Assembly: GCA_902806055.1 (NCBI GenBank)
Contig: CADCVD010000019.1
Coordinates: forward strand, 1-52,098
From: an uncultured Rubrobacteraceae bacterium
GTDB taxonomy: Bacteria; Actinomycetota; Rubrobacteria; Rubrobacterales; Rubrobacteraceae
DNA: 52,098 nucleotides
Reading direction: 5' to 3'
Shown here: positions 8,573 through 17,638 of the stretch, piece after piece
How positions within the stretch are numbered: position 1 is the stretch's first letter
How the letters are laid out: every line of letters starts with the position of its first letter
The notes under the pieces: model-generated
What the model was told of the DNA's origin: nothing
Database searches by the model: none
The model's input: only the letters and a program-made list of their open reading frames with translations
Translations under genes and position numbers: made by a program

Positions 8573-9589
8573 TCAATCTGTTCGGCGCGTCGAGGATGGA
8601 CGAACAAGGCGGGCTTCCGTCGCCGAAAGGTTTGCCGCCTCTGCCAGGGCGTTGAGTTGCAGGGCTGCCCGTATATTCTCGGGCATGGTAGCGCCCGCCG
8701 CGGCGTGGGCGACCCACTGATCGAAGGGGGAGGGACTGTCTGGCGGAAGAGGGACAGCCTCCCATCCCGACTTCCCCGTGCTCGCGGAGCGGAGGTAGAC
8801 GCTCTCGTTAGGGCCGCCGAACACGAGGCTCCCTTCGGTGCCGTGAGCCTCTACCGCGAAGGGGGACGCGGCGCCGACGAAGGAGGCTTCGGCGACGGCG
8901 ATTGCGCCGCTCCCGTAGCGCATAGTAACGACCGCGTTATCCTCGACCTCCTTGCCGGTTACATAGCCGTAGTTAGCGCTTATCTCCTCGGGTTGTCCCA
9001 GCAGGTGCGCGACGAGGTAGAGAGGGTGGGCGCCAAAATCGATCATAACGCCGCCAGCGGATTGTTCGGCGTCGAAGAAACGGGAGGGGAGCCAGCCGCC
9101 GGGGTGCCGGTCCGTGCTCAGGGCGCCATCATGGGAGACGCGGACGCGGAGGTAGGTGATCTCGCCGAGCAGCCCGCCCTCGATGGCCTCCTTTATGGCG
9201 CGCGTGTAGCCGGCGTAGAGACGGGGCAGGGAGACCGTAAGGGTTACGCCTGCATCTTCCGTAGCGGCGACGATCTCCTCAGCCTCCCTGAGAGACGGTG
9301 AGATCACCTTCTCGGAGAAGACGTGCTTGCCGGCCCTCGCCGCGGCGGGGATCACGTCTCGGTGGGCCGTGGTTGGCGTGGTGACTACGACGCCGTCCAC
9401 GTCCGGGCGTGTCAGGAGCTCATTGAGGTCGGCGTGGAAGTCTGCCCCGCGCTCTCCGGCCTCGGCTCGTCCTCGCTCGGGAGACTCATCCCACACGGCG
9501 ACTATCTCCGTTTTCGGGTTGGCTTGGGCCGCCCGGGCGTAGTCCTCAGCGTGTACGTGCCAGAAGCTTAGTATCGCTACCTTGAACAC
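8573..9589 (-). CDS. Gfo/Idh/MocA family oxidoreductase
   Basis: NAD(P)-dependent dehydrogenase of 338 aa acting on sugars, inositols or related compounds; the substrate is unknown. The N-terminal Rossmann fold (about 1-120) includes AVWDESPERG and the family's SEKVIS segment (usually EKP, here EKV). The C-terminal alpha/beta domain contains GGVMIDFGAHPLY, where the catalytic-loop histidine of the family is present. Translation starts at GTG 9589 with GGGGAGG about 10 nt upstream. It stands alone, converging on RidA. Confidence 0.9.
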   Translation of the reverse strand: MFKVAILSFWHVHAEDYARAAQANPKTEIVAVWDESPERGRAEAGERGADFHADLNELLTRPDVDGVVVTTPTTAHRDVIPAAARAGKHVFSEKVISPSLREAEEIVAATEDAGVTLTVSLPRLYAGYTRAIKEAIEGGLLGEITYLRVRVSHDGALSTDRHPGGWLPSRFFDAEQSAGGVMIDFGAHPLYLVAHLLGQPEEISANYGYVTGKEVEDNAVVTMRYGSGAIAVAEASFVGAASPFAVEAHGTEGSLVFGGPNESVYLRSASTGKSGWEAVPLPPDSPSPFDQWVAHAAAGATMPENIRAALQLNALAEAANLSATEARLVRPSSTRRTD

Positions 9590-9900
9590 CCTATGAACCT
9601 CCCCGGCTTGGCCTACTTCCCTGAGAGCGAGGATCGCTGCGATTGACGAGTGAGCAAATGTCGCCCGATGACGATCTAGCCGAGCGTCGCCTTACGCTCG
9701 CCTGTCCGGCCGCGAGCTAAAGTCTCTACAGTGCTACTCATCCGCCGCTGTTAGTATCGTGCCGGTCTCTGCACGACCGTCACCGAGGGACGCGCTCGGG
9801 CGGAGAGCGAGGCAGGTTGTTGGACCGTCGAAAACGGTGCTTGGGCCGTGCCTCAGACTAGATAGGTCGAGCGCGCCCCTCGGGCGCAGCGCTTGTACGC
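9590..9900. other. Intergenic region between two minus-strand genes
   Basis: No convincing ORF. It holds the dehydrogenase's ribosome site at its left edge. A 6-bp perfect hairpin GCGCCC-CTC-GGGCGC (9873-9887) lies 14 nt past the end of the methyltransferase gene and is a candidate weak terminator for it. Confidence 0.5.
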
Positions 9901-10554
9901 TTAAAGTACCTCGTACGCGAAGACCCTGCACTTGAGCTCCGGGTCCTCGAAGCGCAGATGGGAGAACGGACCGGTCATCTCGACCAATCGCCACTTGCCG
10001 TCTCTTTCAAAGGCTTCCTGCTTCTCCTTAAAGCCTCCGTCCACGTATACGTCGGTGCGGACGCTGAAGACCAGGTGTCCACCGGGCTTGGTAGACCTGA
10101 TCAACTCCTCGAAGGACTCGGGCGGGGCGTGGCCCTCGGCGAAGACGCCCGTCGATATAACGGCGTCGAAGGCGTCGCTTGGAAGGTCCAGCTCTCCGCC
10201 TAAAGCCATCTCGTGTAAGTCCCTGTAGACGCCCTTCTCCCGGGCGATCTCTAACATCTTAGGGGATATGTCTATCCCGACGAGATCTCCGTAGCCGAGC
10301 GGGGCCAGGATCTCGCCCATCAGCCCGGTGCCCGCCCCGGCGTCGAGTACCGTTCCGCCCTTGGGCTCTACGTGGCGGCCAAGGACCCAGGACGTGATCG
10401 CGGGGGTAGCATATCCCCAGCTAAGAACAGCCTCCTCGTAGTCCTCCGACCAGGAGTCATAGAGTTCCGCTATCTCCTGGCTGTCCCTGGCGCTGAACGC
10501 GCTCTGCAGATCATATGAGCTTTGCGGACGTTTAGACCTTTCGGTATCGCTCAA
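9901..10554 (-). CDS. Class I SAM-dependent methyltransferase (WBSCR27/METTL27-like)
   Basis: 217 aa from the preferred start. Motif I is VLDAGAGTGLMGE, with the acidic end of strand 2 in VGIDISPKML and motif post-II in FDAVISTGVFAEGH. The front segment LYDSWSEDYEEAV---GY resembles METTL27-like methyltransferases. The acceptor substrate is not evident. I prefer TTG 10554, which has GGAGG six bases upstream. An in-frame ATG at 10626 would add 24 arginine-rich residues that do not belong to the fold and lacks a well-placed ribosome site. Confidence 0.83.
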   Translation of the reverse strand: MSDTERSKRPQSSYDLQSAFSARDSQEIAELYDSWSEDYEEAVLSWGYATPAITSWVLGRHVEPKGGTVLDAGAGTGLMGEILAPLGYGDLVGIDISPKMLEIAREKGVYRDLHEMALGGELDLPSDAFDAVISTGVFAEGHAPPESFEELIRSTKPGGHLVFSVRTDVYVDGGFKEKQEAFERDGKWRLVEMTGPFSHLRFEDPELKCRVFAYEVL

Positions 10555-10822
10555 CCGCTTCCTCCGATTCCCTCGTGGACTCGCCTGGATGCGCAGCTGG
10601 CATGCGCGACCGGACTGCTTAAGCATCCCTCAACCTACCCCTATGCATGCTACAGCACTGCACAGGCCCCCGCAACTACTTTGGCAGGATAAGCGACGGG
10701 CTAGAGAGTGTTTGCGGCGCACACCGGTAGCTAGAGACGAGGCCCTTGGGTAGCTAACCCCGCACGACGACCGTACGCATCTCTCATACAATCTCTGCAA
10801 GATAAGAAGGAGGTTCTTTTAG

Positions 10823-11320
10823 ATGGTTCACCAACGCATCGAACCCGGGCCGGGCCAGGAGTCCGTCTGGGATTATCCGCGTCCGCCGAGGCTGGAGGAC
10901 TCGGAGAAACGTATAAAGGTCGTCTTCGGCGGGGTGACGATAGCGTACACCACCCGCGCCAAGAGAGTCCTGGAGACGAGCCACCCGCCGGTCTACTACA
11001 TACCGCCGGAGGACATCCGAACGGAACATCTGGAGCTCGCGGAGGGGGGCAGGTCATTCTGCGAATGGAAGGGCGTGGCGCGCTACTATGATCTCGCCAC
11101 GGACGAGCGGAGGGAGCGGCGGGCGGCCTGGTTCTACCCGAGCCCTGTGCCAGCTTACGCGAGCCTTAGGGACTACGTGGCCTTTTACCCATCGTTGATG
11201 GATGGTTGTTGGGTGGACGGGGAGAAGGTCGAGGCGCAGGAGGGAGACTTCTACGGGGGTTGGGTTACCTCGGAGGTCATAGGCCCCTTTAAGGGTGCGC
11301 CCGGAACACGGGGCTGGTAG
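10823..11320 (+). CDS. DUF427 domain-containing protein
   Basis: 165 aa. The middle matches the DUF427 pattern: VFGGVTIAYTTRAKRVLE, YYIPPEDI, then SFCEWKGVARYYD, with a second short repeat ending WVTSEVIGPFKG. The fold is a small beta-rich tent; biochemical function is unknown. ATG 10823 has a very strong AAGGAGG site at 10807-10813. It lies 3 nt ahead of pdxH, so the two are likely one transcript. A possible -10 (TACAAT, 10787-10792) sits upstream without a good -35. Confidence 0.9.
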   Translation: MVHQRIEPGPGQESVWDYPRPPRLEDSEKRIKVVFGGVTIAYTTRAKRVLETSHPPVYYIPPEDIRTEHLELAEGGRSFCEWKGVARYYDLATDERRERRAAWFYPSPVPAYASLRDYVAFYPSLMDGCWVDGEKVEAQEGDFYGGWVTSEVIGPFKGAPGTRGW

Positions 11321-11323
11321 CGT

Positions 11324-11965
11324 TTGGGACGCTCTGTTGCCGACCTGCGTCGGGAGTACTCTCGGACCGGTCTCCACGAGTCCGACGCCCACCAGGACCC
11401 GATAGAGCAGTTCCGCAGGTGGTTCGACGAGGCGCTCTCCGCTAACCTGCACGAGCCTAACGCCATGACCCTCGCCACGGCGACGCGGGCAGGCCGTCCC
11501 TCCGCGCGGGTCGTGCTCCTGAAGGGCTTCGACGAGCGAGGCTTCGTCTTCTACACCAACTATGAGGGGCGCAAGGGCCGGGAGCTGGAGGAGAACCCGC
11601 GTTGCGCGCTTGTCTTCTACTGGGGTGAGTTGGAGCGGCAGGTGCGGGTAGAGGGGCGAACCTCGCGTGTCTCGGCGGAGGAGTCCGACGCGTACTATCA
11701 GAGCCGTCCTCGCGGGAGCCGTCTCGGGGCGTGGGCGAGCGCCCAGAGCCGGCCGGTTGCGGAGAGAGAGGCGCTGGAGGGGCGGCTGCGGGAGTTGGAG
11801 AGGGAGTACGAGGGGCGCGAGGTCTCGCGCCCGGACTTCTGGGGCGGGTACCGGGTCGAGCCTGAGGAGATCGAGTTCTGGCAGGGACGCGAGAATCGGC
11901 TGCACGATCGTCTGGTCTACCGGCGCTCGGATAAGGGGTGGGAGATCGAGCGTCTGCAACCGTAA
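11324..11965 (+). CDS. pdxH: Pyridoxamine 5'-phosphate oxidase PdxH
   Basis: FMN enzyme (213 aa) that oxidises PNP/PMP to pyridoxal 5'-phosphate. The family's order of motifs is intact: N-terminal [13 protein letters not shown]-binding [39 protein letters not shown], and the C-terminal signature [18 protein letters not shown]. The TTG start at 11324 follows the DUF427 stop by 3 nt; the ribosome site is not obvious, so translation may be coupled. No neighbour is a PLP biosynthesis gene. Confidence 0.95.
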   Translation: MGRSVADLRREYSRTGLHESDAHQDPIEQFRRWFDEALSANLHEPNAMTLATATRAGRPSARVVLLKGFDERGFVFYTNYEGRKGRELEENPRCALVFYWGELERQVRVEGRTSRVSAEESDAYYQSRPRGSRLGAWASAQSRPVAEREALEGRLRELEREYEGREVSRPDFWGGYRVEPEEIEFWQGRENRLHDRLVYRRSDKGWEIERLQP

Positions 11966-12039
11966 GGCGGGAGCGGACCGCCCTCTTGTGCTGCTAAGAT
12001 GAGATGGTTCTTTCGATGATCTCGGGGAGAGGAGAGGCT

Positions 12040-12864
12040 TTGAAGCTGGTTTCTTATTCGACGGACGGCGGCACGCCAAGCGTAGGTTATATCGAGGACG
12101 GGGAGATTCATGCTCTAGGCGGGGCGAGCATGATGGAGTACATCGAGCAGGGCCGTAGCGCCGGCCGCCAGCCCGGCGGCGAGACCGTCCCCCTGGAAGA
12201 GGCGCGGCTGCACGCCCCGATAGGGCGTCCGAGCAAGGTCATCGGCATCGGGCTCAACTACGCGGACCACGCGCAGGAGACCGGTGCGGAGGCCCCCGAG
12301 AAGCCCATCGTCTTCGCCAAGTACCCGAACACCATCGCCGGCCCCGGCGAGGCTATTCGGATTCCCCCGATAACCGAGCAGGTCGATTACGAGGCGGAGC
12401 TCGCCGTGGTGGTCGGGAGCCCCGCAAAGAACGTCTCCGAGTCGGAGGCGCTGGAGTATGTCTTCGGATATACGAACTGCAACGATGTCTCCAGCCGCGA
12501 CTTGCAGTTCTCCGAGGGGGGGCAGTGGACGAGGAGCAAGTCCATAGATACCTTCGCGCCTATCGGCCCGTACATAGCGACCCGAGACGAGGTGCCCGAC
12601 CCGCAGAATCTCTCGATCCGGTGCGTGCTAAACGGCGAGACCATGCAGGACGGCACGACGTCGAACATGATCTTCCCGGTCGCTGCGCTGATCGCCTTCT
12701 TGAGCACCGGCATGACCTTGATGCCGGGCGATCTCATACTGACCGGGACCCCGGCGGGTGTCGGCTTCGTACGCGACCCGAAGGTCTTCTTGAAGGCCGG
12801 GGACGAGGTGACGATCGAGATAGAGGGGCTCGGCTCTCTGACCAACCCGGTCGAAGCCATCTAG
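12040..12864 (+). CDS. Fumarylacetoacetate hydrolase (FAH) family protein
   Basis: 274 aa. The FAH fold is marked by GIGLNYADHAQETGAE, the metal ligands in DYEAELAVVVG (E-x-E type) and FGYTNCNDVSSRDLQ, and the C-terminal GTPAGVGF. Relatives hydrolyse acylpyruvates or decarboxylate/isomerise catechol-pathway products; the specific reaction is not clear. TTG 12040 gives the usual N-terminus (KLVSY) and has GGAGAGG just upstream. An in-frame ATG at 12004 adds 12 residues and has no ribosome site. Confidence 0.9.
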   Translation: MKLVSYSTDGGTPSVGYIEDGEIHALGGASMMEYIEQGRSAGRQPGGETVPLEEARLHAPIGRPSKVIGIGLNYADHAQETGAEAPEKPIVFAKYPNTIAGPGEAIRIPPITEQVDYEAELAVVVGSPAKNVSESEALEYVFGYTNCNDVSSRDLQFSEGGQWTRSKSIDTFAPIGPYIATRDEVPDPQNLSIRCVLNGETMQDGTTSNMIFPVAALIAFLSTGMTLMPGDLILTGTPAGVGFVRDPKVFLKAGDEVTIEIEGLGSLTNPVEAI

Positions 12865-12872
12865 AGAAGCAT

Positions 12873-12903
12873 ATAGCCCGCGCTTCCCTGAAGCGCGGGC
12901 TAT
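12873..12903. terminator. Bidirectional hairpin terminator between convergent genes
   Basis: A perfect 14-bp stem (12873-12886 with 12890-12903) with a 3-nt loop lies between the FAH gene and the convergent DUF5519 gene. It carries A/T only at the stem ends and no long U-tract. Confidence 0.85.
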
Positions 12904-12918
12904 CTCAGGCATAGGGGT

Positions 12919-13386
12919 CTAGTGGCCTCCTGCGTAGCGGTAGGATTTCATTATAAGACCGGTGATTGTCTCGATCTCCTCCTGGTCTCTCGGAGCGTAG
13001 ATCATTACTATGTTCTGCGGAATGTAACCCATGCGCGCCACCGGGTGTTGCTCGGCCCAGCCTTCCTCTGTCGCCTCTTCCGCAACCTCTGGCGGCAGCG
13101 CGGCGTGCAAGCTGCCGTCGGGCGTGGGATGAACGTGTGCGAACTCTCGCCCGATCATGAACGCCTCGCGCGGCCCAGCCGGAACCTCTTCGCGTAGCCA
13201 AAGCGCGCGGGCTCCGGGAACGGAGATCGCGCTCGGGCGCTCCTCCACGCCGGGTAGAGAGAAGATTCGTCGGGCCAACTCTTCCACGATGCTGGAATCG
13301 GGGTTCTGTTCAAGCTGCGTGTGCGGGTTTGTTGGCGTGGTTCTCGGTCGGGGGCCGCTTCTCTGCGGCAAGGCTCTGCGGGTCAT
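12919..13386 (-). CDS. DUF5519 (luciferase-like domain) family protein
   Basis: 155 aa. The C-terminal two thirds match the DUF5519 pattern: GREFAHVHPTPDGSLHAALP, EGWAEQHPVAR, and MIYAPRDQEEIETI near the end. Family members are small uncharacterised proteins. ATG 13386 is preceded by AAGGAGGAAGG, which decides it against an upstream ATG at 13440. The N-terminal 25 residues are basic and probably disordered. Confidence 0.8.
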   Translation of the reverse strand: MTRRALPQRSGPRPRTTPTNPHTQLEQNPDSSIVEELARRIFSLPGVEERPSAISVPGARALWLREEVPAGPREAFMIGREFAHVHPTPDGSLHAALPPEVAEEATEEGWAEQHPVARMGYIPQNIVMIYAPRDQEEIETITGLIMKSYRYAGGH

Positions 13387-13493
13387 TGACCTTCCTCCTT
13401 CAGGCGTCCCACGTCCGGCGCTGTTGCAGTACTCCAGCACCGGGCAATGGCGGCCTACCGGGCAAGAGGATACAAACGTCCGTATGCAGGACC

Positions 13494-14378
13494 TTACACG
13501 CCCTCCGCGGCGCTACCATCCGTTATGGTGATGCCGTTGCCGGACGGGTCGCGTAGAGATACCGAACCCGGGTTCTCCTCGAACACCACCCCGTCCTCGC
13601 GCAGCCGCCGGATCAGCCGATCCAACTCCGAAACCTCGGGCACTCGAACGGTGAAGTAGCGCAACCCCGCGCTACCCTCTGGCGGCGGGGCCGCCCCCGC
13701 ACCGGCCCAGGTGTTGAGGCCGACATGGTGGTGGTAGCCGCCCGCGGAGACGAAGAGGGCCTGATCCCCATAGCGCGTCACTATGTCGAAGCCCAAGGTC
13801 CCGTGGTAGAAGCGTTCGGCTTCCTGTAAGTCTCGTACGTGCAGGTGCACGTGGCCGATGCTCGTGCCGGTCGGCAACCCTTCCCATGCGCCCTCGCTAC
13901 CCGGCTCGCGGAGCAACGCGCCGAGGTCGAGACGGCGGGTATCCATCTCGACCATCCCCTCAGACCAGCGCCACTCGCCGCGCGGGCGGTCACGGTAGAT
14001 CTCGATGCCGTTCCCGTCGGGGTCGTCAAGGTAGAGAGCTTCGCTCACCAGATGGTCGGAGGCGCCCCATAGCGGGTAGTCTTTATCAACCAGCTGTCTT
14101 AGAGAGCGTGCCAGCGCCGCCCTGTCGGGCAACAGGATGGCGTAGTGGTAGAGGCCGGTGGTGTTGCGCGGACGAGGCTTGGCTCCCGGATCCTCTTTCA
14201 AGACTAGCAGGTTCTCGCCGCCCGCGCCGAGGTAAGCGCTGGCTTCCTCTCGCCGATAAACCTGGAACCCCAGCACCCCTACATAAAACTCCAGCGAGCG
14301 TTCCAGGTCCGCGATCGTGAGAAGTACAGGACCGAGGTCGGTCCTTGGATCTATGCTCTGCCTTGTCTCCGTTGTCAT
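13494..14378 (-). CDS. VOC family protein, catechol-2,3-dioxygenase (CatE)-like
   Basis: 294 aa with two vicinal-oxygen-chelate (glyoxalase) modules. The first runs about 12-125 (GPVLLTIADLERSLEFYVGV, GLYHYAILLPDR), the second about 165-285 (IGHVHLHVRDLQEAERFYHG, GYHHHVGLNTW). The linker EALYLDDPDGNGIEIYRDRP carries the family glutamate. Histidines at the metal positions are present in the second module, so an Fe(II) or similar extradiol-type activity is likely; the natural substrate is unknown. ATG 14378 has GGAG upstream. Confidence 0.88.
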   Translation of the reverse strand: MTTETRQSIDPRTDLGPVLLTIADLERSLEFYVGVLGFQVYRREEASAYLGAGGENLLVLKEDPGAKPRPRNTTGLYHYAILLPDRAALARSLRQLVDKDYPLWGASDHLVSEALYLDDPDGNGIEIYRDRPRGEWRWSEGMVEMDTRRLDLGALLREPGSEGAWEGLPTGTSIGHVHLHVRDLQEAERFYHGTLGFDIVTRYGDQALFVSAGGYHHHVGLNTWAGAGAAPPPEGSAGLRYFTVRVPEVSELDRLIRRLREDGVVFEENPGSVSLRDPSGNGITITDGSAAEGV

Positions 14379-14615
14379 GCTCTTTCTCCGAACGTAGTTG
14401 AGTGGTTCTTCGTGCGCTACGAGGATGCCGTTTTGGTAGCTCTTGATCGACGGGGAAGAGAACCTGTCTGCGGTAGCTCCCCCTCCGATCGCTTTGCGTG
14501 TTTCGTATCCATCAAGACAGCGTTTCTGTAGAGAGAAGGTACGGAACGTTATCCTACGCCTTCTCTCCGGCCTTTATATCGTACCGTTTATCGGGTCGCC
14601 CCTGCTACCGGAAAC

Positions 14616-15049
14616 CTACAGAAGAATAGCGAGCGTGCTCTCTAGCGTGGGGGCGCCTAGCGCGGCGTCGAGGCTGAAGGCTCCGGCCCAGGCGAGCAGC
14701 AGCGTCAGAGCCATCCCGATGAGCGCCAGGTTGAACTCGTAACCGCCCGTCTGGGCGAAGAAACCGTTCTTTATGTGTACGGTAAGCGCCGCCACGACCA
14801 TCGTCACAATCAGGGCCGCAGCCGCGAGCGGCGTCAAGAACCCTACCGCGACCAGGATCCCCCCACGAACTCGGCGAGACCTGCGAGCACCGCCATCGCA
14901 AAAGGCGGCCTTATTCCGAGCTGCTCGTGGAACCCTGCCGTACCCTTCAGACCCGGCCCGTTGAAAGAACCGAACAACTTCTGGGCGCCGTGGGCCGCAA
15001 AGATCACGCCCAACACCACTCTCAACACCAACAACCCTACGTCTACCAT
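14616..15049 (-). pseudogene. DoxX family membrane protein, interrupted by a frameshift in a G-tract
   Basis: The front half (ATG 15049, ribosome site GGGAGG) encodes VLRVVLGVIFAAHGAQKLFG and runs into a stop at 14843. The back half continues in another frame as TPLAAAALIVTMVVAALTVH to the stop at 14616. The break falls in a run of six G (minus strand, near 14860-14865). One extra G would restore the family reading GGILVAVGFLTPLA. Four membrane helices would result. DoxX proteins are small membrane redox partners and are commonly controlled by an HxlR regulator, which is exactly what lies divergently here. It is either a recent pseudogene, a slippery phase-variable tract or a base-calling error. 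Confidence 0.85.
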
Positions 15050-15077
15050 CTGCAACCTCCCTGCGGTCATTAGTTAC

Positions 15078-15118
15078 TTTACGTAACCGAGTATGTAAAT
15101 GTTATGTGGTTACGTCAA
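15078..15118. promoter_or_regulatory. HxlR operator overlapping divergent doxX/hxlR promoters
   Basis: Two inverted half-sites, TTTACGTAACC (15078-15088) and GGTTACGTCAA (15108-15118), match at 10 of 11 positions around a 19-nt spacer. On the minus strand they flank a good promoter for doxX: TTGACG (15118-15113), 17 nt, CATACT (15095-15090). On the plus strand TTACGT (15110-15115), 17 nt, TAGAAT (15133-15138) points at hxlR. A bound dimer would cover both -35 regions. Confidence 0.75.
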
Positions 15119-15144
15119 GTTTGTGCTGATGATAGAATATTTTC

Positions 15145-15519
15145 ATGAAGATGGGTTTGAACGAGGGTTCTTCGGAGAGGTTCTGCCCCAGGTACCAGCG
15201 GGCGGTAGAGATCGTGGGGCGTCGGTGGAGCGGGGCAATACTGCGTGTGATGCTCGCGGGGGCTTCGCGCTTCGGGGAGATGCAGGAGGCGATCCCGGAC
15301 CTCTCCAACAGGATGCTTTCGGAGCGTTTGCGGGAGTTCGAGGCTGAAGGGATAGTAGAGCGTGTGGTGGTTCCGGATCGGCCGGTCCGCGTGGAGTACC
15401 GCCTTACAGAGAAGGGACGCTCGCTCAACGATGTGGTGGAGGCCCTTTCTCGCTGGTCGGAGACCTGGATCGGTCTCGAAGAGATCGAGGGTAGCGGAGG
15501 AGGTTCCGCCGCGAGCTAG
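15145..15519 (+). CDS. HxlR family winged-helix transcriptional regulator
   Basis: 124 aa. FCPRYQRAVEIVGRRWSGAI is the HxlR N-terminus including the conserved cysteine that senses thiol/electrophile stress in several members (Cys14 here). The winged helix follows with LSNRMLSERLREFEAEGIV and the wing VRVEYRLTEKG. ATG 15145 has no ribosome site but lies 6 nt after TAGAAT, so the mRNA is probably leaderless. It is divergent from the DoxX gene and an operator lies between them; it most likely represses doxX and itself. Confidence 0.9.
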   Translation: MKMGLNEGSSERFCPRYQRAVEIVGRRWSGAILRVMLAGASRFGEMQEAIPDLSNRMLSERLREFEAEGIVERVVVPDRPVRVEYRLTEKGRSLNDVVEALSRWSETWIGLEEIEGSGGGSAAS

Positions 15520-15985
15520 GCCGGAGGGCGCAGAAGATGTGTAGCGCGCGAACGTCTGTGACACGGGATAGCATCATTACTCGTTTGTAAGCTACGCCTT
15601 ACCACACGTTCAGTGCCACAGAGCGGTTGTCAGCTGGTCTGGATCGGCGAGAGCGGAGATGGTTGATGATGTCAGGTACGCACCCTTCCAAGCAGAGGTC
15701 GCCCCTGTGATCTGACACCCGCGCCGGTCATGTTGCGCGGGGAGCAGCGTTCGGTCTAGCGCTTAACGCCGGTGTTCGCGTTATGTTGCGTCTTCGAGCG
15801 TGGAAACACTATCTGCTACGAAGCTCCCCTGATTCTTTTGTTTATTCTGGTGTAAAGAGCAAACGACTGTAGAACACAACTCTAGCGAGTGCTCGTTGAG
15901 GCATGGCTGAAGAGCAGGGATAATGGAGTGTGCTACAGTTCGCACTTGGGTCGGGGATCGCCAGTGCAGGAGGAGGCGCGCAGCT
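15520..15985. other. Intergenic region upstream of methylmalonyl-CoA mutase
   Basis: No supported gene. A weak promoter candidate for the mutase is TTGAGG (15896-15901), 18-19 nt, ATAATG/TAATGG (15920-15926). I looked for a cobalamin riboswitch here, because the downstream enzyme uses B12, and did not find its conserved boxes. Confidence 0.4.
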
Positions 15986-17629
15986 TTGGACACGAAGAAG
16001 ACGGCCAGAGATCGTTGGGAAGAAGCCAACGCGGAGAAAGAGGAGCGGGAGGTAGAGTTCTCGACGATGTCTGGGGTACCGGTAAAGCCGTTGTATACGC
16101 CGGAGGACGTAGAGGGCTCTTTCGAGGAAAAGATCGGTTACCCTGGAGAGTATCCATACACGCGCGGGGTCTACCCGAACATGTACCGGGGGAGGCTGTG
16201 GACAGTAAGGCAGTTCGCCGGGTACGGCTCGGCGGCCGAGACCAACGAGCGGTTCAAGTACCTGATCGAGCACGGCCAGAACGGCCTCTCCGTCGCCTTC
16301 GACATGCCGACCCTCATGGGTCTGGACTCCGACTCTCCACTCTCTTTGGGCGAGGTTGGGACCGAGGGGATGGCCGTGGACTCTTTGGAGGACATGGAGA
16401 GGCTCTTCGAGGGGATAGACATGGGTAGTATCTCCACCTCGATGACCATAAACGCCCCCGCCCACGTCCTCCTCGCTATGTACGTAGTCGCCGGGGAGAA
16501 GCAGGGGGTAACGCCCGAAGAGCTAACCGGTACCAACCAGAACGATATCTTGAAAGAGTACATAGCCCAGAAGGAGTGGCTCTTTCCGCCCGGGCCGAGC
16601 ATGCAGGTATTCAAGGACATGCTCGTCTACGCTACCGAGCACATGCCCCGGTGGAATACCGTCTCTATAAGCGGGTACCACATTCGGGAGGCGGGCTCGA
16701 CGGCGGCACAGGAGCTCGCCTTTACCCTCTCCGACGGCTTCGCGTACGTGGAGGCGGGGATAGAGGCGGGCCTCGACGTAGACGACTTCGCGCCGCGCCT
16801 CTCGTTCTTCTTCAACTCGCACATAGACTTCTTTGAGGAGATCTGCAAGTTTCGGGCCGCGCGGCGCATCTGGGCGAACGTGATGAAGGAGAAGTATGGG
16901 GCAAAGGACGAGCGGAGCCTCAAGATGCGCTTCCACACCCAGACCGCCGGCGTCTCTCTCACCGCCCAGGAGCCCTTGAACAACGTCGCGCGTACCGCCT
17001 TCGAGGCCCTGGCCGCCATCCTCGGCGGCACCCAGAGCCTGCACACAAACTCCTTCGACGAGGCCCTGGCGCTCCCGACCGAGCAGGCCGTGCGAATCGC
17101 GGTAAGGACACAGCAGATAGCCGCTCTGGAGACCGGGGCGGCCAACACCATAGATCCGCTCGGTGGCTCGTACTTCATCGAGGCGTTGACCGACGAGCTG
17201 GAGCGGCAGGCGTACGACTACTTCAAGCAGATCGACGAGATGGGCGGGGTGGTCGCGGCCATAGAGAACGGTTTCCAGATGCGCGAGATCGCCGAGGCGA
17301 GCGCCCGCTACCAGCGCGAGATCGAGGAGAAGAAGCGCTACATCGTCAACGTCAACGTCTACGAGCCGCAGGAAGAGAGCGACGTCGAGACCCACAGGGT
17401 CTCTCAGAAGGTCTCCGAGGAGCAGATAGAGCGCCTCAAGAACCTGAAAGAGCGCCGCGACAACGAGCAGGTCCAGAAATGCTTGGAGGCGATCAAGGAC
17501 GCCGCCGAGAAGGGCGAGAACACGATGTACCCGACCATCGAGGCGGTAAGGGCGTACGCCACCGTGCAGGAGATCTGCGACGCTATGAAGGAGGTCTACG
17601 GCACCTACCGCGAGACGCCGGTAATATAG
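15986..17629 (+). CDS. Methylmalonyl-CoA mutase (or acyl-CoA mutase) large catalytic subunit
   Basis: 547 aa, the length of catalytic chains that lack the B12 domain. The substrate barrel is clear: YTRGVYPNMYRGRLWTVRQF and FAGYGSAAETNERF near residues 60-85, SVAFDMPTLMGLDSD, TINAPA, and HTQTAGVSLTAQEPLNN with GGTQSLHTNSFDEA. It partners with the cobalamin-binding subunit encoded just downstream to interconvert methylmalonyl-CoA and succinyl-CoA, or a related branched acyl-CoA pair. TTG 15986 with AGGAGGAGG about 10 nt upstream is the likely start; ATG 15923 would add a basic, non-conserved stretch. Confidence 0.93.
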   Translation: MDTKKTARDRWEEANAEKEEREVEFSTMSGVPVKPLYTPEDVEGSFEEKIGYPGEYPYTRGVYPNMYRGRLWTVRQFAGYGSAAETNERFKYLIEHGQNGLSVAFDMPTLMGLDSDSPLSLGEVGTEGMAVDSLEDMERLFEGIDMGSISTSMTINAPAHVLLAMYVVAGEKQGVTPEELTGTNQNDILKEYIAQKEWLFPPGPSMQVFKDMLVYATEHMPRWNTVSISGYHIREAGSTAAQELAFTLSDGFAYVEAGIEAGLDVDDFAPRLSFFFNSHIDFFEEICKFRAARRIWANVMKEKYGAKDERSLKMRFHTQTAGVSLTAQEPLNNVARTAFEALAAILGGTQSLHTNSFDEALALPTEQAVRIAVRTQQIAALETGAANTIDPLGGSYFIEALTDELERQAYDYFKQIDEMGGVVAAIENGFQMREIAEASARYQREIEEKKRYIVNVNVYEPQEESDVETHRVSQKVSEEQIERLKNLKERRDNEQVQKCLEAIKDAAEKGENTMYPTIEAVRAYATVQEICDAMKEVYGTYRETPVI

Positions 17630-17638
17630 GGTCCGTTA

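Noticed and set aside
15557-15563. Second ECF41 -35-like sequence (TGTCACA on the minus strand)
   Set aside because: No CGTC follows at 16 nt, so it is not a matching promoter.
15520-15985. Possible cobalamin riboswitch upstream of the B12-dependent mutase
   Set aside because: The conserved B12-box and core sequences are not present in either orientation, and the mutase itself is not a usual target of this riboswitch.
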